From NCBI GenBank assembly GCA_020845705.1, contig JADLFH010000068.1:1-64000 (forward strand): 64,000 nt of DNA. The letters run 5' to 3'. A program made the translations under genes and the position numbers. Position 1 is the first letter of the stretch; each line of letters begins with the position of its first letter. Positions 29,142-36,399 of this stretch are shown here, in pieces. The DNA comes from Microthrixaceae bacterium (GTDB lineage Bacteria; Actinomycetota; Acidimicrobiia; Acidimicrobiales; Microtrichaceae). A model generated the notes under the pieces. The model searched no databases, was not told the DNA's origin, and saw only the letters and a list, made by a program, of their open reading frames with translations.

Positions 29142-29942
29142 TTAGGTCGCGAGGTTTGGGGTGAGGGTGTGGCCTTGGCAGCAGAGGAGTTGGAACCAGC
29201 GGACCAGATCGGCGGACCAGCAGACCAGCTTCAGCCATGCCTGGTTGGCGTCGAAGTTGCTGAACGGCATGCGTTCCAACCCGGAGGCTTTGAGTCGGGC
29301 GAGGTGGTTCTCGACGTGCGCGTGAGCCCGCATCGACACGTCGAGGGTGACGGCGTCGCCGGGCTGGTCGGTGTAGTGGCCCCAGAAGCGGAAGTCGAGC
29401 GACGGGAACAGCGATCGTTGCGCACCGGGGTGGAGTGGTTCGCGTCGGATGATCAGCCGGGTCCCGGGCGGCCAGTCGCCGAGGTCGACGTGTTCGGTCA
29501 CCTCGCACACCGCCGCGCCTGGCCGCTTGTCGCCGCTGTGGGTGACCGCTGGTGTCCACGCGTCGGTGTTGTACGCGGCTTTTGGAGATCGCAGTGTGCA
29601 GCGCGTTGTTGCGGCGAGCTGCGACGGCGAACCCGATGTTGCGTTGCCGACAGCCCCATACGAACCCGCGGGTGCAGCCGGCCGAGTCGGCGCGCACCAT
29701 CACCGGGCGTTGCACAGTGCTGGGATCGTCGCCGTCGTGGTGACCCGCCGCCACCTCGGCAGGAAGCTGGCCGATCGCGGTGTCCAACACCACCGGCCCG
29801 GCTGTCGCTGCGGACCGTTCCCACACGCGTCGCCGAGCCCGAGCCGATCCGCGAACGAGCCGATCGCGTGCAACCCGATATGGGCCACCACACCCGACCC
29901 GGACCCCTCGACAGGGACGTTGCGCGTGTTGTTACCGTTCAC
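29142..29942 (-). pseudogene. Eroded IS1380-family transposase
   Basis: Three fragments of an IS1380 transposase lie in order on the minus strand in different frames. An N-terminal piece (VVAHIGLHAIGSFADRLGLGDA) comes first, then after a deletion LDTAIGQLPAEVAAGHHDGDDP...VMVRADSAGCTRGFVWGCRQRNIGF, then after a frameshift near 29580 AAYNTDAWTPAV...LIIRREPLHPGAQRSLF...FSNFDANQAWLKLV. About 250 residues remain of a usual 450 or so, and the DDE core is incomplete, so it cannot transpose. I could not define terminal repeats. It fills most of the 29095-30063 gap, where no other gene is seen. Confidence 0.85.
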
Positions 29943-30063
29943 CCGTCAAGTGCTCCTTCGCTCCGCTCGTCTGGGACTTCGCAATCACCAGAAAAGCACA
30001 GCGGACGGGCACTTGTCGCGTCTCAGGACTCTCGCGTCACCTCAACCCGTGCAAGATCAGGGT

Positions 30064-30069
30064 TAGCCT
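30064..30069 (+). promoter_or_regulatory. Leaderless -10 box of the aminotransferase gene
   Basis: TAGCCT is followed by 7 bases and GTG 30077 (4 bases to the alternative GTG 30074). Confidence 0.45.
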
Positions 30070-30076
30070 GACCGTG

Positions 30077-31246
30077 GTGCAGGTGTCGCCGCGATTGGTC
30101 GCCCGGATGGCGGGTTTCGGCACGACCATCTTCGCCGAGATGTCCGCGCTGGCCGCGGCGACCGGCGCGGTGAACCTGGGTCAGGGATTCCCCGACACCG
30201 ATGGCCCACCCGAGATCATCGAGGCGGCCGTCGCTGCTCTTCGCTCCGGGCACAACCAGTATCCGCCTGGCGACGGCATCGCCGAGCTGCGCGAGGCGAT
30301 AGCCCAGCACCAGGCGCGTCACTACGGATTGGATCTCGACCCCGGGACTGAAGTGCTGGTCACAACGGGAGCCACCGAGGCCATCGCAGCAGCGGTGCTC
30401 GCCCTCGCCGGCCCCGGAGACGAGGTTGTGACCTTCGAGCCCTACTACGACTCGTACGCCGCGACCATCGCCCTGGGTGGAGCGACCCGCCGTGTCGTGC
30501 CCCTGGGTGCGCCGTCGGGGCTCATCGACCTAGACCGGGTGGCAGCGGCGATCACCCCCGCGACGCGAGTGCTGTTGTTGAACTCGCCGCACAACCCCAC
30601 AGGCAAGGTCTTCACCCGAGCAGAGCTGGATGGCCTCGCCGAGCTGTGCATCCGCCACGATCTGGTGGCCATATGTGACGAGGTCTACGAGCACCTCACC
30701 TTCGACGGTCATGAGCACATCCCGCTCGCCACCCTGCCGGGAATGGCGGATCGGACATTGAGCGTCTCGTCCGCCGGCAAGACCTACTCGTTCACCGGAT
30801 GGAAGATCGGTTGGGTGAACGGGCCCGCGGAGCTGGTGTCGGCGGTCCGCACAGTGAAGCAGTTTCTCACCTACGTGTCGGGTGGGCCTTTGCAGCACGC
30901 CGTCGCCGCAGCGCTGAGGATGGACGACGATGTCGTGGGCGATCTTCGGCGGGCTCTCGAGTCCAAGCGGGATCGGCTGTGCGACGGGTTGGAGGCGGCC
31001 GGCTTCGGGGTCGTCAGACCTCAGGGCACCTACTTCGTCACCGCCGACATCCGTCCTGTCGGCGGGGTCGACGGGTTGGACTTCTGCCGGGAGCTGCCCA
31101 GGACGGCGGGCGTGGTGGCGGTTCCCACGCAGGTGTTCTACGACGACGAGGAAGCCGGCCGACCTTTCGTCCGATTCGCGTTCTGCAAACGCGACGACGT
31201 GATCGACGACGCGGTGGAGCGCTTGGCGAAGGTGGCCCTCCGGTGA
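30077..31246 (+). CDS. Class I/II PLP-dependent aminotransferase
   Basis: This 389-residue fold-type I aminotransferase has the substrate loop GQGFPDTDGPPEII, the PLP contact NSPHNPTGKVF, ICDEVYEHL, the Schiff-base Lys in SSAGKTYSFTGWKIGW, and a C-terminal Arg in FVRFAFCK. It groups with the DapC, kynurenine/glutamine transaminase K and methionine aminotransferase (YbdL) types. The next gene is an omega-amidase-type nitrilase overlapping by GTGA, which favours a glutamine- or methionine-linked transamination over lysine synthesis; this is inference. GTG 30077 is preferred over GTG 30074 on promoter spacing. Confidence 0.88.
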   Translation: MQVSPRLVARMAGFGTTIFAEMSALAAATGAVNLGQGFPDTDGPPEIIEAAVAALRSGHNQYPPGDGIAELREAIAQHQARHYGLDLDPGTEVLVTTGATEAIAAAVLALAGPGDEVVTFEPYYDSYAATIALGGATRRVVPLGAPSGLIDLDRVAAAITPATRVLLLNSPHNPTGKVFTRAELDGLAELCIRHDLVAICDEVYEHLTFDGHEHIPLATLPGMADRTLSVSSAGKTYSFTGWKIGWVNGPAELVSAVRTVKQFLTYVSGGPLQHAVAAALRMDDDVVGDLRRALESKRDRLCDGLEAAGFGVVRPQGTYFVTADIRPVGGVDGLDFCRELPRTAGVVAVPTQVFYDDEEAGRPFVRFAFCKRDDVIDDAVERLAKVALR

Positions 31247-32001
31247 AGGTCGCGGCGCTCCAACACGACGTGGTCTGGGAGGACCGCGAGGCGAACTTCG
31301 CTCGCCTCGCGCCACAGATTGCAGCGGCTGTTGCAGCAGGGTCCCGGCTGGTCGTGCTGAGTGAGATGTTCTCGACCGGCTTCAGCCTCGACACCGAGCG
31401 CGTGGCCGAGCCGGTCGACGGGCCCAGCGCGGCCTTCCTTGTGGATCAGGCTGGGAAGCACGGCGTCTGGGTGTGCGGCTCGGCGCCGGAGTTGGCCGAG
31501 GGCGCCACCTTGCCGCACAACGTGTTGATCCTGGCAGGTCCGAACGGAGTCGTTCATCGGTACCGGAAGATCCATCCGTTCAGCTACGCACGCGAGCACG
31601 AGCGCTACGCGGCAGGCGATCGCCTCGTCACCGTGGATGTGGAGGGCCTCAGGGTCAGCCTCTTCGTGTGCTACGACCTGCGTTTCGCGGACGAGTTCTG
31701 GGGCCTCGCACCACAGACCGACCTCTTCGTGGTGGTGGCGAACTGGCCCGAATCGCGTCGCCACCATTGGCGCTCCCTGCTGGTGGCCCGAGCCATCGAG
31801 AACCAGGCGTATGTGGTGGGTGTCAATCGCGTAGGCGAGGGAGACGGTCTGCGCTACATGGGAGACAGCGCCATCGTCGATCCCCTTGGCGAGTTGTTGG
31901 CCGGCGGCGCAGGGGTTGAGGCTCTGATGGTGGCTGAAGTGGACCAGGCACAGGTTGTGGCGGTCCGCGAGCGGTTTCCGTTCCTGGCTGATCGGCGCTG
32001 A
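31243..32001 (+). CDS. Nitrilase-superfamily amidohydrolase (omega-amidase-like)
   Basis: This 252-residue carbon-nitrogen hydrolase has the Glu-Lys-Cys triad: Glu in VLSEMFSTGF, Lys in YRKIHPF and Cys in FVCYDLRF. EMFSTGF and a WPESRRHHW motif match the YafV/Nit2 omega-amidase branch, which hydrolyses alpha-ketoglutaramate or 2-oxosuccinamate formed by glutamine or asparagine transaminases. It overlaps the aminotransferase stop by GTGA, so the two are likely expressed one-to-one. The exact substrate is inferred. Confidence 0.85.
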   Translation: MKVAALQHDVVWEDREANFARLAPQIAAAVAAGSRLVVLSEMFSTGFSLDTERVAEPVDGPSAAFLVDQAGKHGVWVCGSAPELAEGATLPHNVLILAGPNGVVHRYRKIHPFSYAREHERYAAGDRLVTVDVEGLRVSLFVCYDLRFADEFWGLAPQTDLFVVVANWPESRRHHWRSLLVARAIENQAYVVGVNRVGEGDGLRYMGDSAIVDPLGELLAGGAGVEALMVAEVDQAQVVAVRERFPFLADRR

Positions 32002-32021
32002 CGCCGAGTCGGCCCGCGGGG

Positions 32022-32027
32022 TAGGTT
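32022..32027 (+). promoter_or_regulatory. Leaderless -10 box of the thioesterase gene
   Basis: TAGGTT, 9 bases, then ATG 32037. Confidence 0.45.
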
Positions 32028-32036
32028 CCCCGCGCC

Positions 32037-32855
32037 ATGGATCTCCCCTCCATACTCGAACTCGCCGCACACGGACCCGACGTCTACGTGGGCACCGGCC
32101 CGCAGTATCCGTGGGGCGGACTCTATGGCGGCCAGATCCTCGCCCAGGGTCTCCGCGCCGCGAGCCTCACCATCGAGGACGGCTTCGAGGTCCATTCGCT
32201 GCGGGCCTACTTCCTGCGCCGTGGTGATCACAAGGAGCCGGTGCGATACGAGGTGGATCGTCTCCGCAACGGTCGGTCGTTCTGCACACGTCGGGTAGTC
32301 GCCCGACAGGCGGTGGGCGCGATCCTGAACCTGGAGGCGTCGTTCTCAACCGTCGCGAAGTCGGTGGACCGCCAACTCGTTCCGCCACCGCTGGGGCTTC
32401 CCGCCGCGGATGACTTGGAGCGGTCCTCCTGGAGCCCTGCATTCGTGCGGGCCGCCATAGCCGACGAGCTGCTCTGGGATGACAGGAGCGACAACGGACG
32501 GGCGGCCGCCTGGATGCGGGTTGCAGGGGATCTCGGCGATGATCCCTCGATGCACGCCGCTGCTCTGGCGTATCTGTCAGACGACATCCCAACCGATGCC
32601 GCGTTGCGGGTGCACCCGTTGTGGGAGCTGTCCGAGAGGGAGCGGTGGGAGGCGACCTATTCGGCGAGTCTCGATCACACGATGTGGTTCCACCGACCGT
32701 TGCGAGCAGATCGCTGGCATCTCCACGACTTCAGTTGCCTCACGTTCGTAGGTGGTCGAGGCCTTGCGATGGGCCACATCTTCGACGAGGAGGGCTTGCA
32801 TGTGGCCACGGTGGCCCAAGAGGTACTGATCCGCGACTCCCGTGACCCGCACTGA
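32037..32855 (+). CDS. tesB: Acyl-CoA thioesterase II
   Basis: This 272-residue protein is a double hotdog-fold thioesterase of the TesB family, which hydrolyses acyl-CoA to free acid and CoA. Visible are the first-domain motif GGLYGGQILAQGLRAA, VHSLRAYFLRRGDHKEPVRYEVDRLRNGRSFCTRRVVARQ, and the second-domain end SLDHTMWFHRPLRADRWHLHDF. The latter is the position of the catalytic Asp/Thr/Gln network (Asp in LDHTMWFH). Length is normal. A long hairpin lies just after its stop. Confidence 0.93.
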   Translation: MDLPSILELAAHGPDVYVGTGPQYPWGGLYGGQILAQGLRAASLTIEDGFEVHSLRAYFLRRGDHKEPVRYEVDRLRNGRSFCTRRVVARQAVGAILNLEASFSTVAKSVDRQLVPPPLGLPAADDLERSSWSPAFVRAAIADELLWDDRSDNGRAAAWMRVAGDLGDDPSMHAAALAYLSDDIPTDAALRVHPLWELSERERWEATYSASLDHTMWFHRPLRADRWHLHDFSCLTFVGGRGLAMGHIFDEEGLHVATVAQEVLIRDSRDPH

Positions 32856-32872
32856 CCGCTCGATCCCACCGC

Positions 32873-32923
32873 CGAACTGGGCGAGGATCACGACCGTCGC
32901 GGTTGGTTGTTTCGCCCAGTTCG
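32873..32923. terminator. Bidirectional hairpin terminator between tesB and the TetR gene
   Basis: CGAACTGGGCG (32873-32883) and CGCCCAGTTCG (32913-32923) form a perfect 11-base stem between two converging genes. There is no long T-run on the plus side; TTGTTT precedes the second arm. Confidence 0.6.
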
Positions 32924-32943
32924 AGGGGGTCGGGGTGGACCGG

Positions 32944-33531
32944 TCAGCCGAGTAGGGCGCGGACGAGTCGATCGCCGATCTCGTCGCCGAGCTCAGCCGG
33001 ATCGAGCCCGGGCTCGAAGAGATGGCGGATGAAGCCGAGGAACAGCTCGGCGAGCACCACGTCCGCCGCGGCGTCGGGGTCGGTCAGCTCCGGTACCCAC
33101 GAGTGGACGAACTCGGAGATGCCCGGTAGCACCGTCTTGAGGAACTCGCGTCCGACCGGAAGCGCGCAGCTCTCACCGCGGATCGCCTCGCCGAGCAGCA
33201 GCCGCCACACCGATTCCTCCTCCAGCGCGCCACGCCACATCTGGTTGAACAGCTCTCGGAGGCGCTGGGGGGCGGTCGCGCTCGGATCGAAGCGGATCGG
33301 CACGATGTTGCGCCTGCCGTAGTTCCGCTCCGCGATCACCGCTTCGAGCAGAGCGTTCTTCGACTCGAAGTAGTGATAGAGCGCGGCAACCCGCACGCCA
33401 CACGCGTCGGCCAACTGACGCATCGAGGTGCCCGCAGAGCCGCGCTCGGCCATGAGGCCGAGCGCCTCGTCAAGGATTCGCTCGCGAAGCTCAGTGGGCA
33501 ACGGGACAGGCGCTGTAGTCGGCCGGGACAT
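32944..33531 (-). CDS. TetR family transcriptional regulator
   Basis: This 195-residue regulator has an N-terminal helix-turn-helix (ERILDEALGLMAERGSAGTSMRQLADACGVRVAALYHYFESKNALLEAVI) and a helical ligand-binding half. It follows the P450 gene with its ATG inside the last 41 bases of that gene; a TTG at its eleventh codon would shorten the overlap. It is therefore in the P450 operon and likely binds the TGAACG-TT-CGTTCA site at 34815-34828 to repress that operon and perhaps the divergent oxygenase. The ligand is unknown. Confidence 0.88.
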   Translation of the reverse strand: MSRPTTAPVPLPTELRERILDEALGLMAERGSAGTSMRQLADACGVRVAALYHYFESKNALLEAVIAERNYGRRNIVPIRFDPSATAPQRLRELFNQMWRGALEEESVWRLLLGEAIRGESCALPVGREFLKTVLPGISEFVHSWVPELTDPDAAADVVLAELFLGFIRHLFEPGLDPAELGDEIGDRLVRALLG

Positions 33532-34792
33532 CCTGGAGGGCCAGGACCAACGTGGAGTCGCCCCGGCCCGGGACGATCCCCTCGGGGACGGTGATGTCGG
33601 GCAGGCGCCTGAACAACTCCTGAAAGACGGTCTTGATCTCGGCGCGGGCGAGGTTCGATCCCAGGCAGAAGTGCGCTCCGATCCCGAAACCGAGATGCGG
33701 GTTCGGGTCGCGGGTCAGGTCCAGCTCGTCAGGGTTGGTGAATGCCGCCGAATCGCGGTTCGCCGCCCCGTAGAGCATGAGGATTCGATCGCCCTCCTTG
33801 AGGGCGGTGTTGTGGAAGGCGTGTGCACGGGTGACGGTCCGGATGAACCCGATCACCGGCGTGACGAACCGGACCAGCTCGTCGGCGGCAAGGTCCATGA
33901 AGGCCTCGTCGTCGATGTGATCCAACATGAGCTGCTTCTGCTTCGGGAAGCGCGACAGCGCAGCGAAGCCGCCGGTGATGGCGTTGCGCGTGGTTTCGTT
34001 GCCTGCGACCAATAGAACCGTGAGGAAGGCAAGCAACTCGTCGTCTTTGAGTTGCTCGGAGTCGGCCTCGGCCATCTTCGCGAGCTCCTCCTCGCTGACG
34101 CCCTGATACGCCTTGAACTCCTTGGTGATGTCACCTGCGTCGAAGGCGCGGGTGAGGATGGAGATGAGGTCGTCCTTGGGATTCCCGCGCTTCTCGGCGA
34201 TCAGGTCGACGAGGATCGTGCAGTACTCGCCGAAAGCCTCCGCGGCTGCGATCAACTGTGGTGAGTCGGCCTCTACGTGGCCATCACCGGCCATCATGTC
34301 GTCGGACCAGCGGTACATGTCGAGGCGCTGCTCGGGGGGCAGGCCCATCAACTCGCAGATGACGATCAACGGCACGTGGATGGCGAAGTCCTCGACGAAG
34401 TCGATGTGGCCGCGGTCTGCGATCTGGTCGATGATCTCGTTGGTGAGCTGGCGGATGTGGGGGATGAGCTCGCGAACCCGACGGGGCGTGAATCCCTTGT
34501 TGATCAGCCGACGCTGGCGCGTGTGCTCGTCTCCGTCGAGGGTGATGATCGACATGTCGCCGGCGATCTTGGGTCGGACCCCGTACTTGCAGCAGTACAG
34601 GTCGTCGTCTCTGCTGATGGCGAACACATCTTCGTGACGGGCGGCGATGTAGAGGTCGTTCTTGGCGTCGTAGTGCAGGTGGTCGAGGGAGCGCAGCCAG
34701 TCGAACAGCTCGTATGGATCGTCGAAGACCCGCGGATCACAGAAGTCGGTTTGTGAGAAGTCGGCTGTCCGGGAGGTCTCCGTGGTCGTCAT
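33491..34792 (-). CDS. Cytochrome P450
   Basis: This 433-residue heme monooxygenase shows the I-helix oxygen motif AGNETTRN, the ExxR Lys/Arg pair region around ADELVRFVTPVIGFIRT, and the heme loop HLGFGIGAHFCLGSNLARAE with the axial Cys. It is a soluble bacterial class I P450 resembling CYP families that oxidise steroids or fatty acids in actinobacteria; the substrate is not readable. No ferredoxin gene lies nearby, so the redox partner must be elsewhere. Start ATG 34792 has TACGCT 8 bases upstream. Confidence 0.93.
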   Translation of the reverse strand: MTTTETSRTADFSQTDFCDPRVFDDPYELFDWLRSLDHLHYDAKNDLYIAARHEDVFAISRDDDLYCCKYGVRPKIAGDMSIITLDGDEHTRQRRLINKGFTPRRVRELIPHIRQLTNEIIDQIADRGHIDFVEDFAIHVPLIVICELMGLPPEQRLDMYRWSDDMMAGDGHVEADSPQLIAAAEAFGEYCTILVDLIAEKRGNPKDDLISILTRAFDAGDITKEFKAYQGVSEEELAKMAEADSEQLKDDELLAFLTVLLVAGNETTRNAITGGFAALSRFPKQKQLMLDHIDDEAFMDLAADELVRFVTPVIGFIRTVTRAHAFHNTALKEGDRILMLYGAANRDSAAFTNPDELDLTRDPNPHLGFGIGAHFCLGSNLARAEIKTVFQELFRRLPDITVPEGIVPGRGDSTLVLALQDVPADYSACPVAH

Positions 34793-34800
34793 GGCGGGCG

Positions 34801-34806
34801 AGCGTA
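34801..34806 (-). promoter_or_regulatory. Leaderless -10 box of the P450 gene
   Basis: The minus strand reads TACGCT, 8 bases, then ATG 34792. The TetR-type palindrome starts 8 bases further upstream, in the -35 region. Confidence 0.52.
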
Positions 34807-34814
34807 GGAGTGAG

Positions 34815-34828
34815 TGAACGTTCGTTCA
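34815..34828. promoter_or_regulatory. Probable TetR operator between P450 and MpaB-type oxygenase genes
   Basis: TGAACG-TT-CGTTCA is a perfect 6-base inverted repeat with a 2-base spacer, a typical TetR-family site. It covers the -35 region of the P450 promoter and lies 31 bases before the -10 box of the divergent gene. Confidence 0.6.
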
Positions 34829-34859
34829 AGTCCCCGGCGGCGGAGAGAGGCGTCGAGAA

Positions 34860-34865
34860 TACGCT
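34860..34865 (+). promoter_or_regulatory. Leaderless -10 box of the MpaB-type oxygenase gene
   Basis: TACGCT, 6 bases, then ATG 34872. Confidence 0.5.
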
Positions 34866-34871
34866 TGACGA

Positions 34872-35786
34872 ATGGACGCACGGAGCTATCTCGGAAGCGA
34901 TCCGGCCCTTCGGATGCACGGACCTGAGCGCGTGGGGGCCATCGCCCTGCGGTTGATCGCCGATGCCGGGCGCCGGGTGACCAACGACTTGCCGGCAAAG
35001 GTGCTCGATCGGGTTGCAATGGGCCTCGGAGCACCGCAGTTCGAGAGCGATCCAGACGATCCACCGTGGTGCGTCGCAGGCGGCCCTTCGGCGACCATCC
35101 ATGCCGATCCCTCGAGCTTGGTGGGAGGGCTCCTGTCGCTTTGGATCCAGGCGTTGCATCCGCTGGTGTTGGCGGGGGTGATGGAGCACTCCAAGTTCGA
35201 GGAGGATCCCCTGGGGCGCCTCCGGCGCACCGGAGGGTTCGTGGCGACAACGACCTTCGCCCCAGGATCCGAGGCCCAGGCTGCGGTCGATCTTGTCAAC
35301 CACGTTCACTCGCGGATCCGCGGCGTGGCACCTGACGGTCGGCCGTACTCGGCCCAGGACCCCGACAAGATCGACTGGGTCCACTGCGCGCTCCTCTTGG
35401 GAATGGGCCGGTGCTGGCTGCGCTACGGGCGTCGGCCCGATCCCGACCTGCTGGACGGGTACGTGGCGGAACAGGCGCGTGTGGCGATCGAGCTCGGTGA
35501 CTTGGAACCACCCCATAGCTGGGCTGAGTTGATCGACCACGTCGAAGCGCATCGCCCGACCCTCGTGGTGAACGCGCAGACACGGTTCATGGACAGGTGG
35601 TTGTGGACCCCGACCCTGAAAGGCCCGGCACGTCTCTTGCTGCCGACGCATCAGGCCCTGCACTCCGCGGCGCTCGCGGCGGCGCCGGATTGGGCGCATG
35701 AGCTGTACGGCAACCGCCGGTTCCTTCCGGCGCGCTACGCGGGTGGTGCCCTGGCGGTCGGAGCCGGCGCCCTGTTCGTCAGGTGA
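34872..35786 (+). CDS. Oxygenase MpaB family protein (DUF2236)
   Basis: This 304-residue protein has the DUF2236/MpaB-Lcp pattern. It shows ATIHADPSSLVGGLLSLWIQALHPLVLAGVMEHSKF, then DPLGRLRRTGGFVATTTFA, HSRIRGVAPDGRPYSAQDPD, and IDWVHCALL, which carry His, Arg and Asp residues of the heme pocket in the latex-clearing and mycophenolate oxygenases. Members cleave or oxidise hydrophobic alkenes; the substrate here is unknown. It faces the P450-TetR operon across a short gap with a shared operator. Its 3' end overlaps the next, convergent gene by 8 bases. Confidence 0.83.
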   Translation: MDARSYLGSDPALRMHGPERVGAIALRLIADAGRRVTNDLPAKVLDRVAMGLGAPQFESDPDDPPWCVAGGPSATIHADPSSLVGGLLSLWIQALHPLVLAGVMEHSKFEEDPLGRLRRTGGFVATTTFAPGSEAQAAVDLVNHVHSRIRGVAPDGRPYSAQDPDKIDWVHCALLLGMGRCWLRYGRRPDPDLLDGYVAEQARVAIELGDLEPPHSWAELIDHVEAHRPTLVVNAQTRFMDRWLWTPTLKGPARLLLPTHQALHSAALAAAPDWAHELYGNRRFLPARYAGGALAVGAGALFVR

Positions 35787-36237
35787 GCGAAGGGCGCTGG
35801 GACGCGAAGTAGCGGAGCCTGAGATCGACCACCGAACGATCCTCACCCCGTGCAACCTGGTGCCGTACGTGTCCGCGGCCGGCGATGTCCTCGTCCTCGT
35901 GCAGCATCAGAGACCACCACCGGGTGGCGGTCGCCTTCCAGCGCCATGATCCGACCGGCACGAAGATCTCGCGAACCCAGTCGTCTGTCACGTAGAGGAG
36001 CGACTCGATGGGCGTGGCGGCCGTGATGGTTTCGGAGAGGTACTCCGCGGCGACGATGATCCGGTCGAAGCCGGTCTTGATGCACATCGGAGTGAAGGGG
36101 GAATGGCGAGCTTCGGCGTGAAGCGCCATCGCGCACGCGTTGCAGTCGCAGATCCACGTCCCTTCGTCGAAGGGCCGCTCCGGCTGCTCGTGAGGCAGCC
36201 AGGGTTTGATGTAGTCCCCACCTTCCGCCGTCGCCAT
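35779..36237 (-). CDS. Hypothetical protein with Cys-rich motif
   Basis: This 152-residue protein starts MATAEGGDYIKPWLPH. A CDCNACAMALHAEARH segment followed by PMC about 7 residues later gives four Cys and two His that could bind a metal. The remainder is mixed and ends with many Arg. I do not recognise a family. Start ATG 36237 has GGGAG close upstream; in-frame upstream codons are less likely. It is convergent with the MpaB gene, overlapping by 8 bases, and divergent from the coiled-coil gene. Confidence 0.55.
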   Translation of the reverse strand: MATAEGGDYIKPWLPHEQPERPFDEGTWICDCNACAMALHAEARHSPFTPMCIKTGFDRIIVAAEYLSETITAATPIESLLYVTDDWVREIFVPVGSWRWKATATRWWSLMLHEDEDIAGRGHVRHQVARGEDRSVVDLRLRYFASQRPSLT

Positions 36238-36399
36238 GTCTCCCGCTCTCCCGTCGCCTTGTGTGTGGTGGTGGGGAAGGAGGCCGATGGTAGAACCCGG
36301 CGTTCGCCGCGGTCCCATGGACCGGAAGGATTGCCCAGACTGCGGGGCGACATCACCCACGCGGGTTCAAATCGGACGTCCCGGTGCCGATGGGACCGC

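Noticed and set aside
29106-30071. A 321-codon plus-strand frame over the IS1380 remnant
   Set aside because: The minus strand carries recognisable transposase segments; the plus frame is Arg/Pro-rich and unrecognisable.
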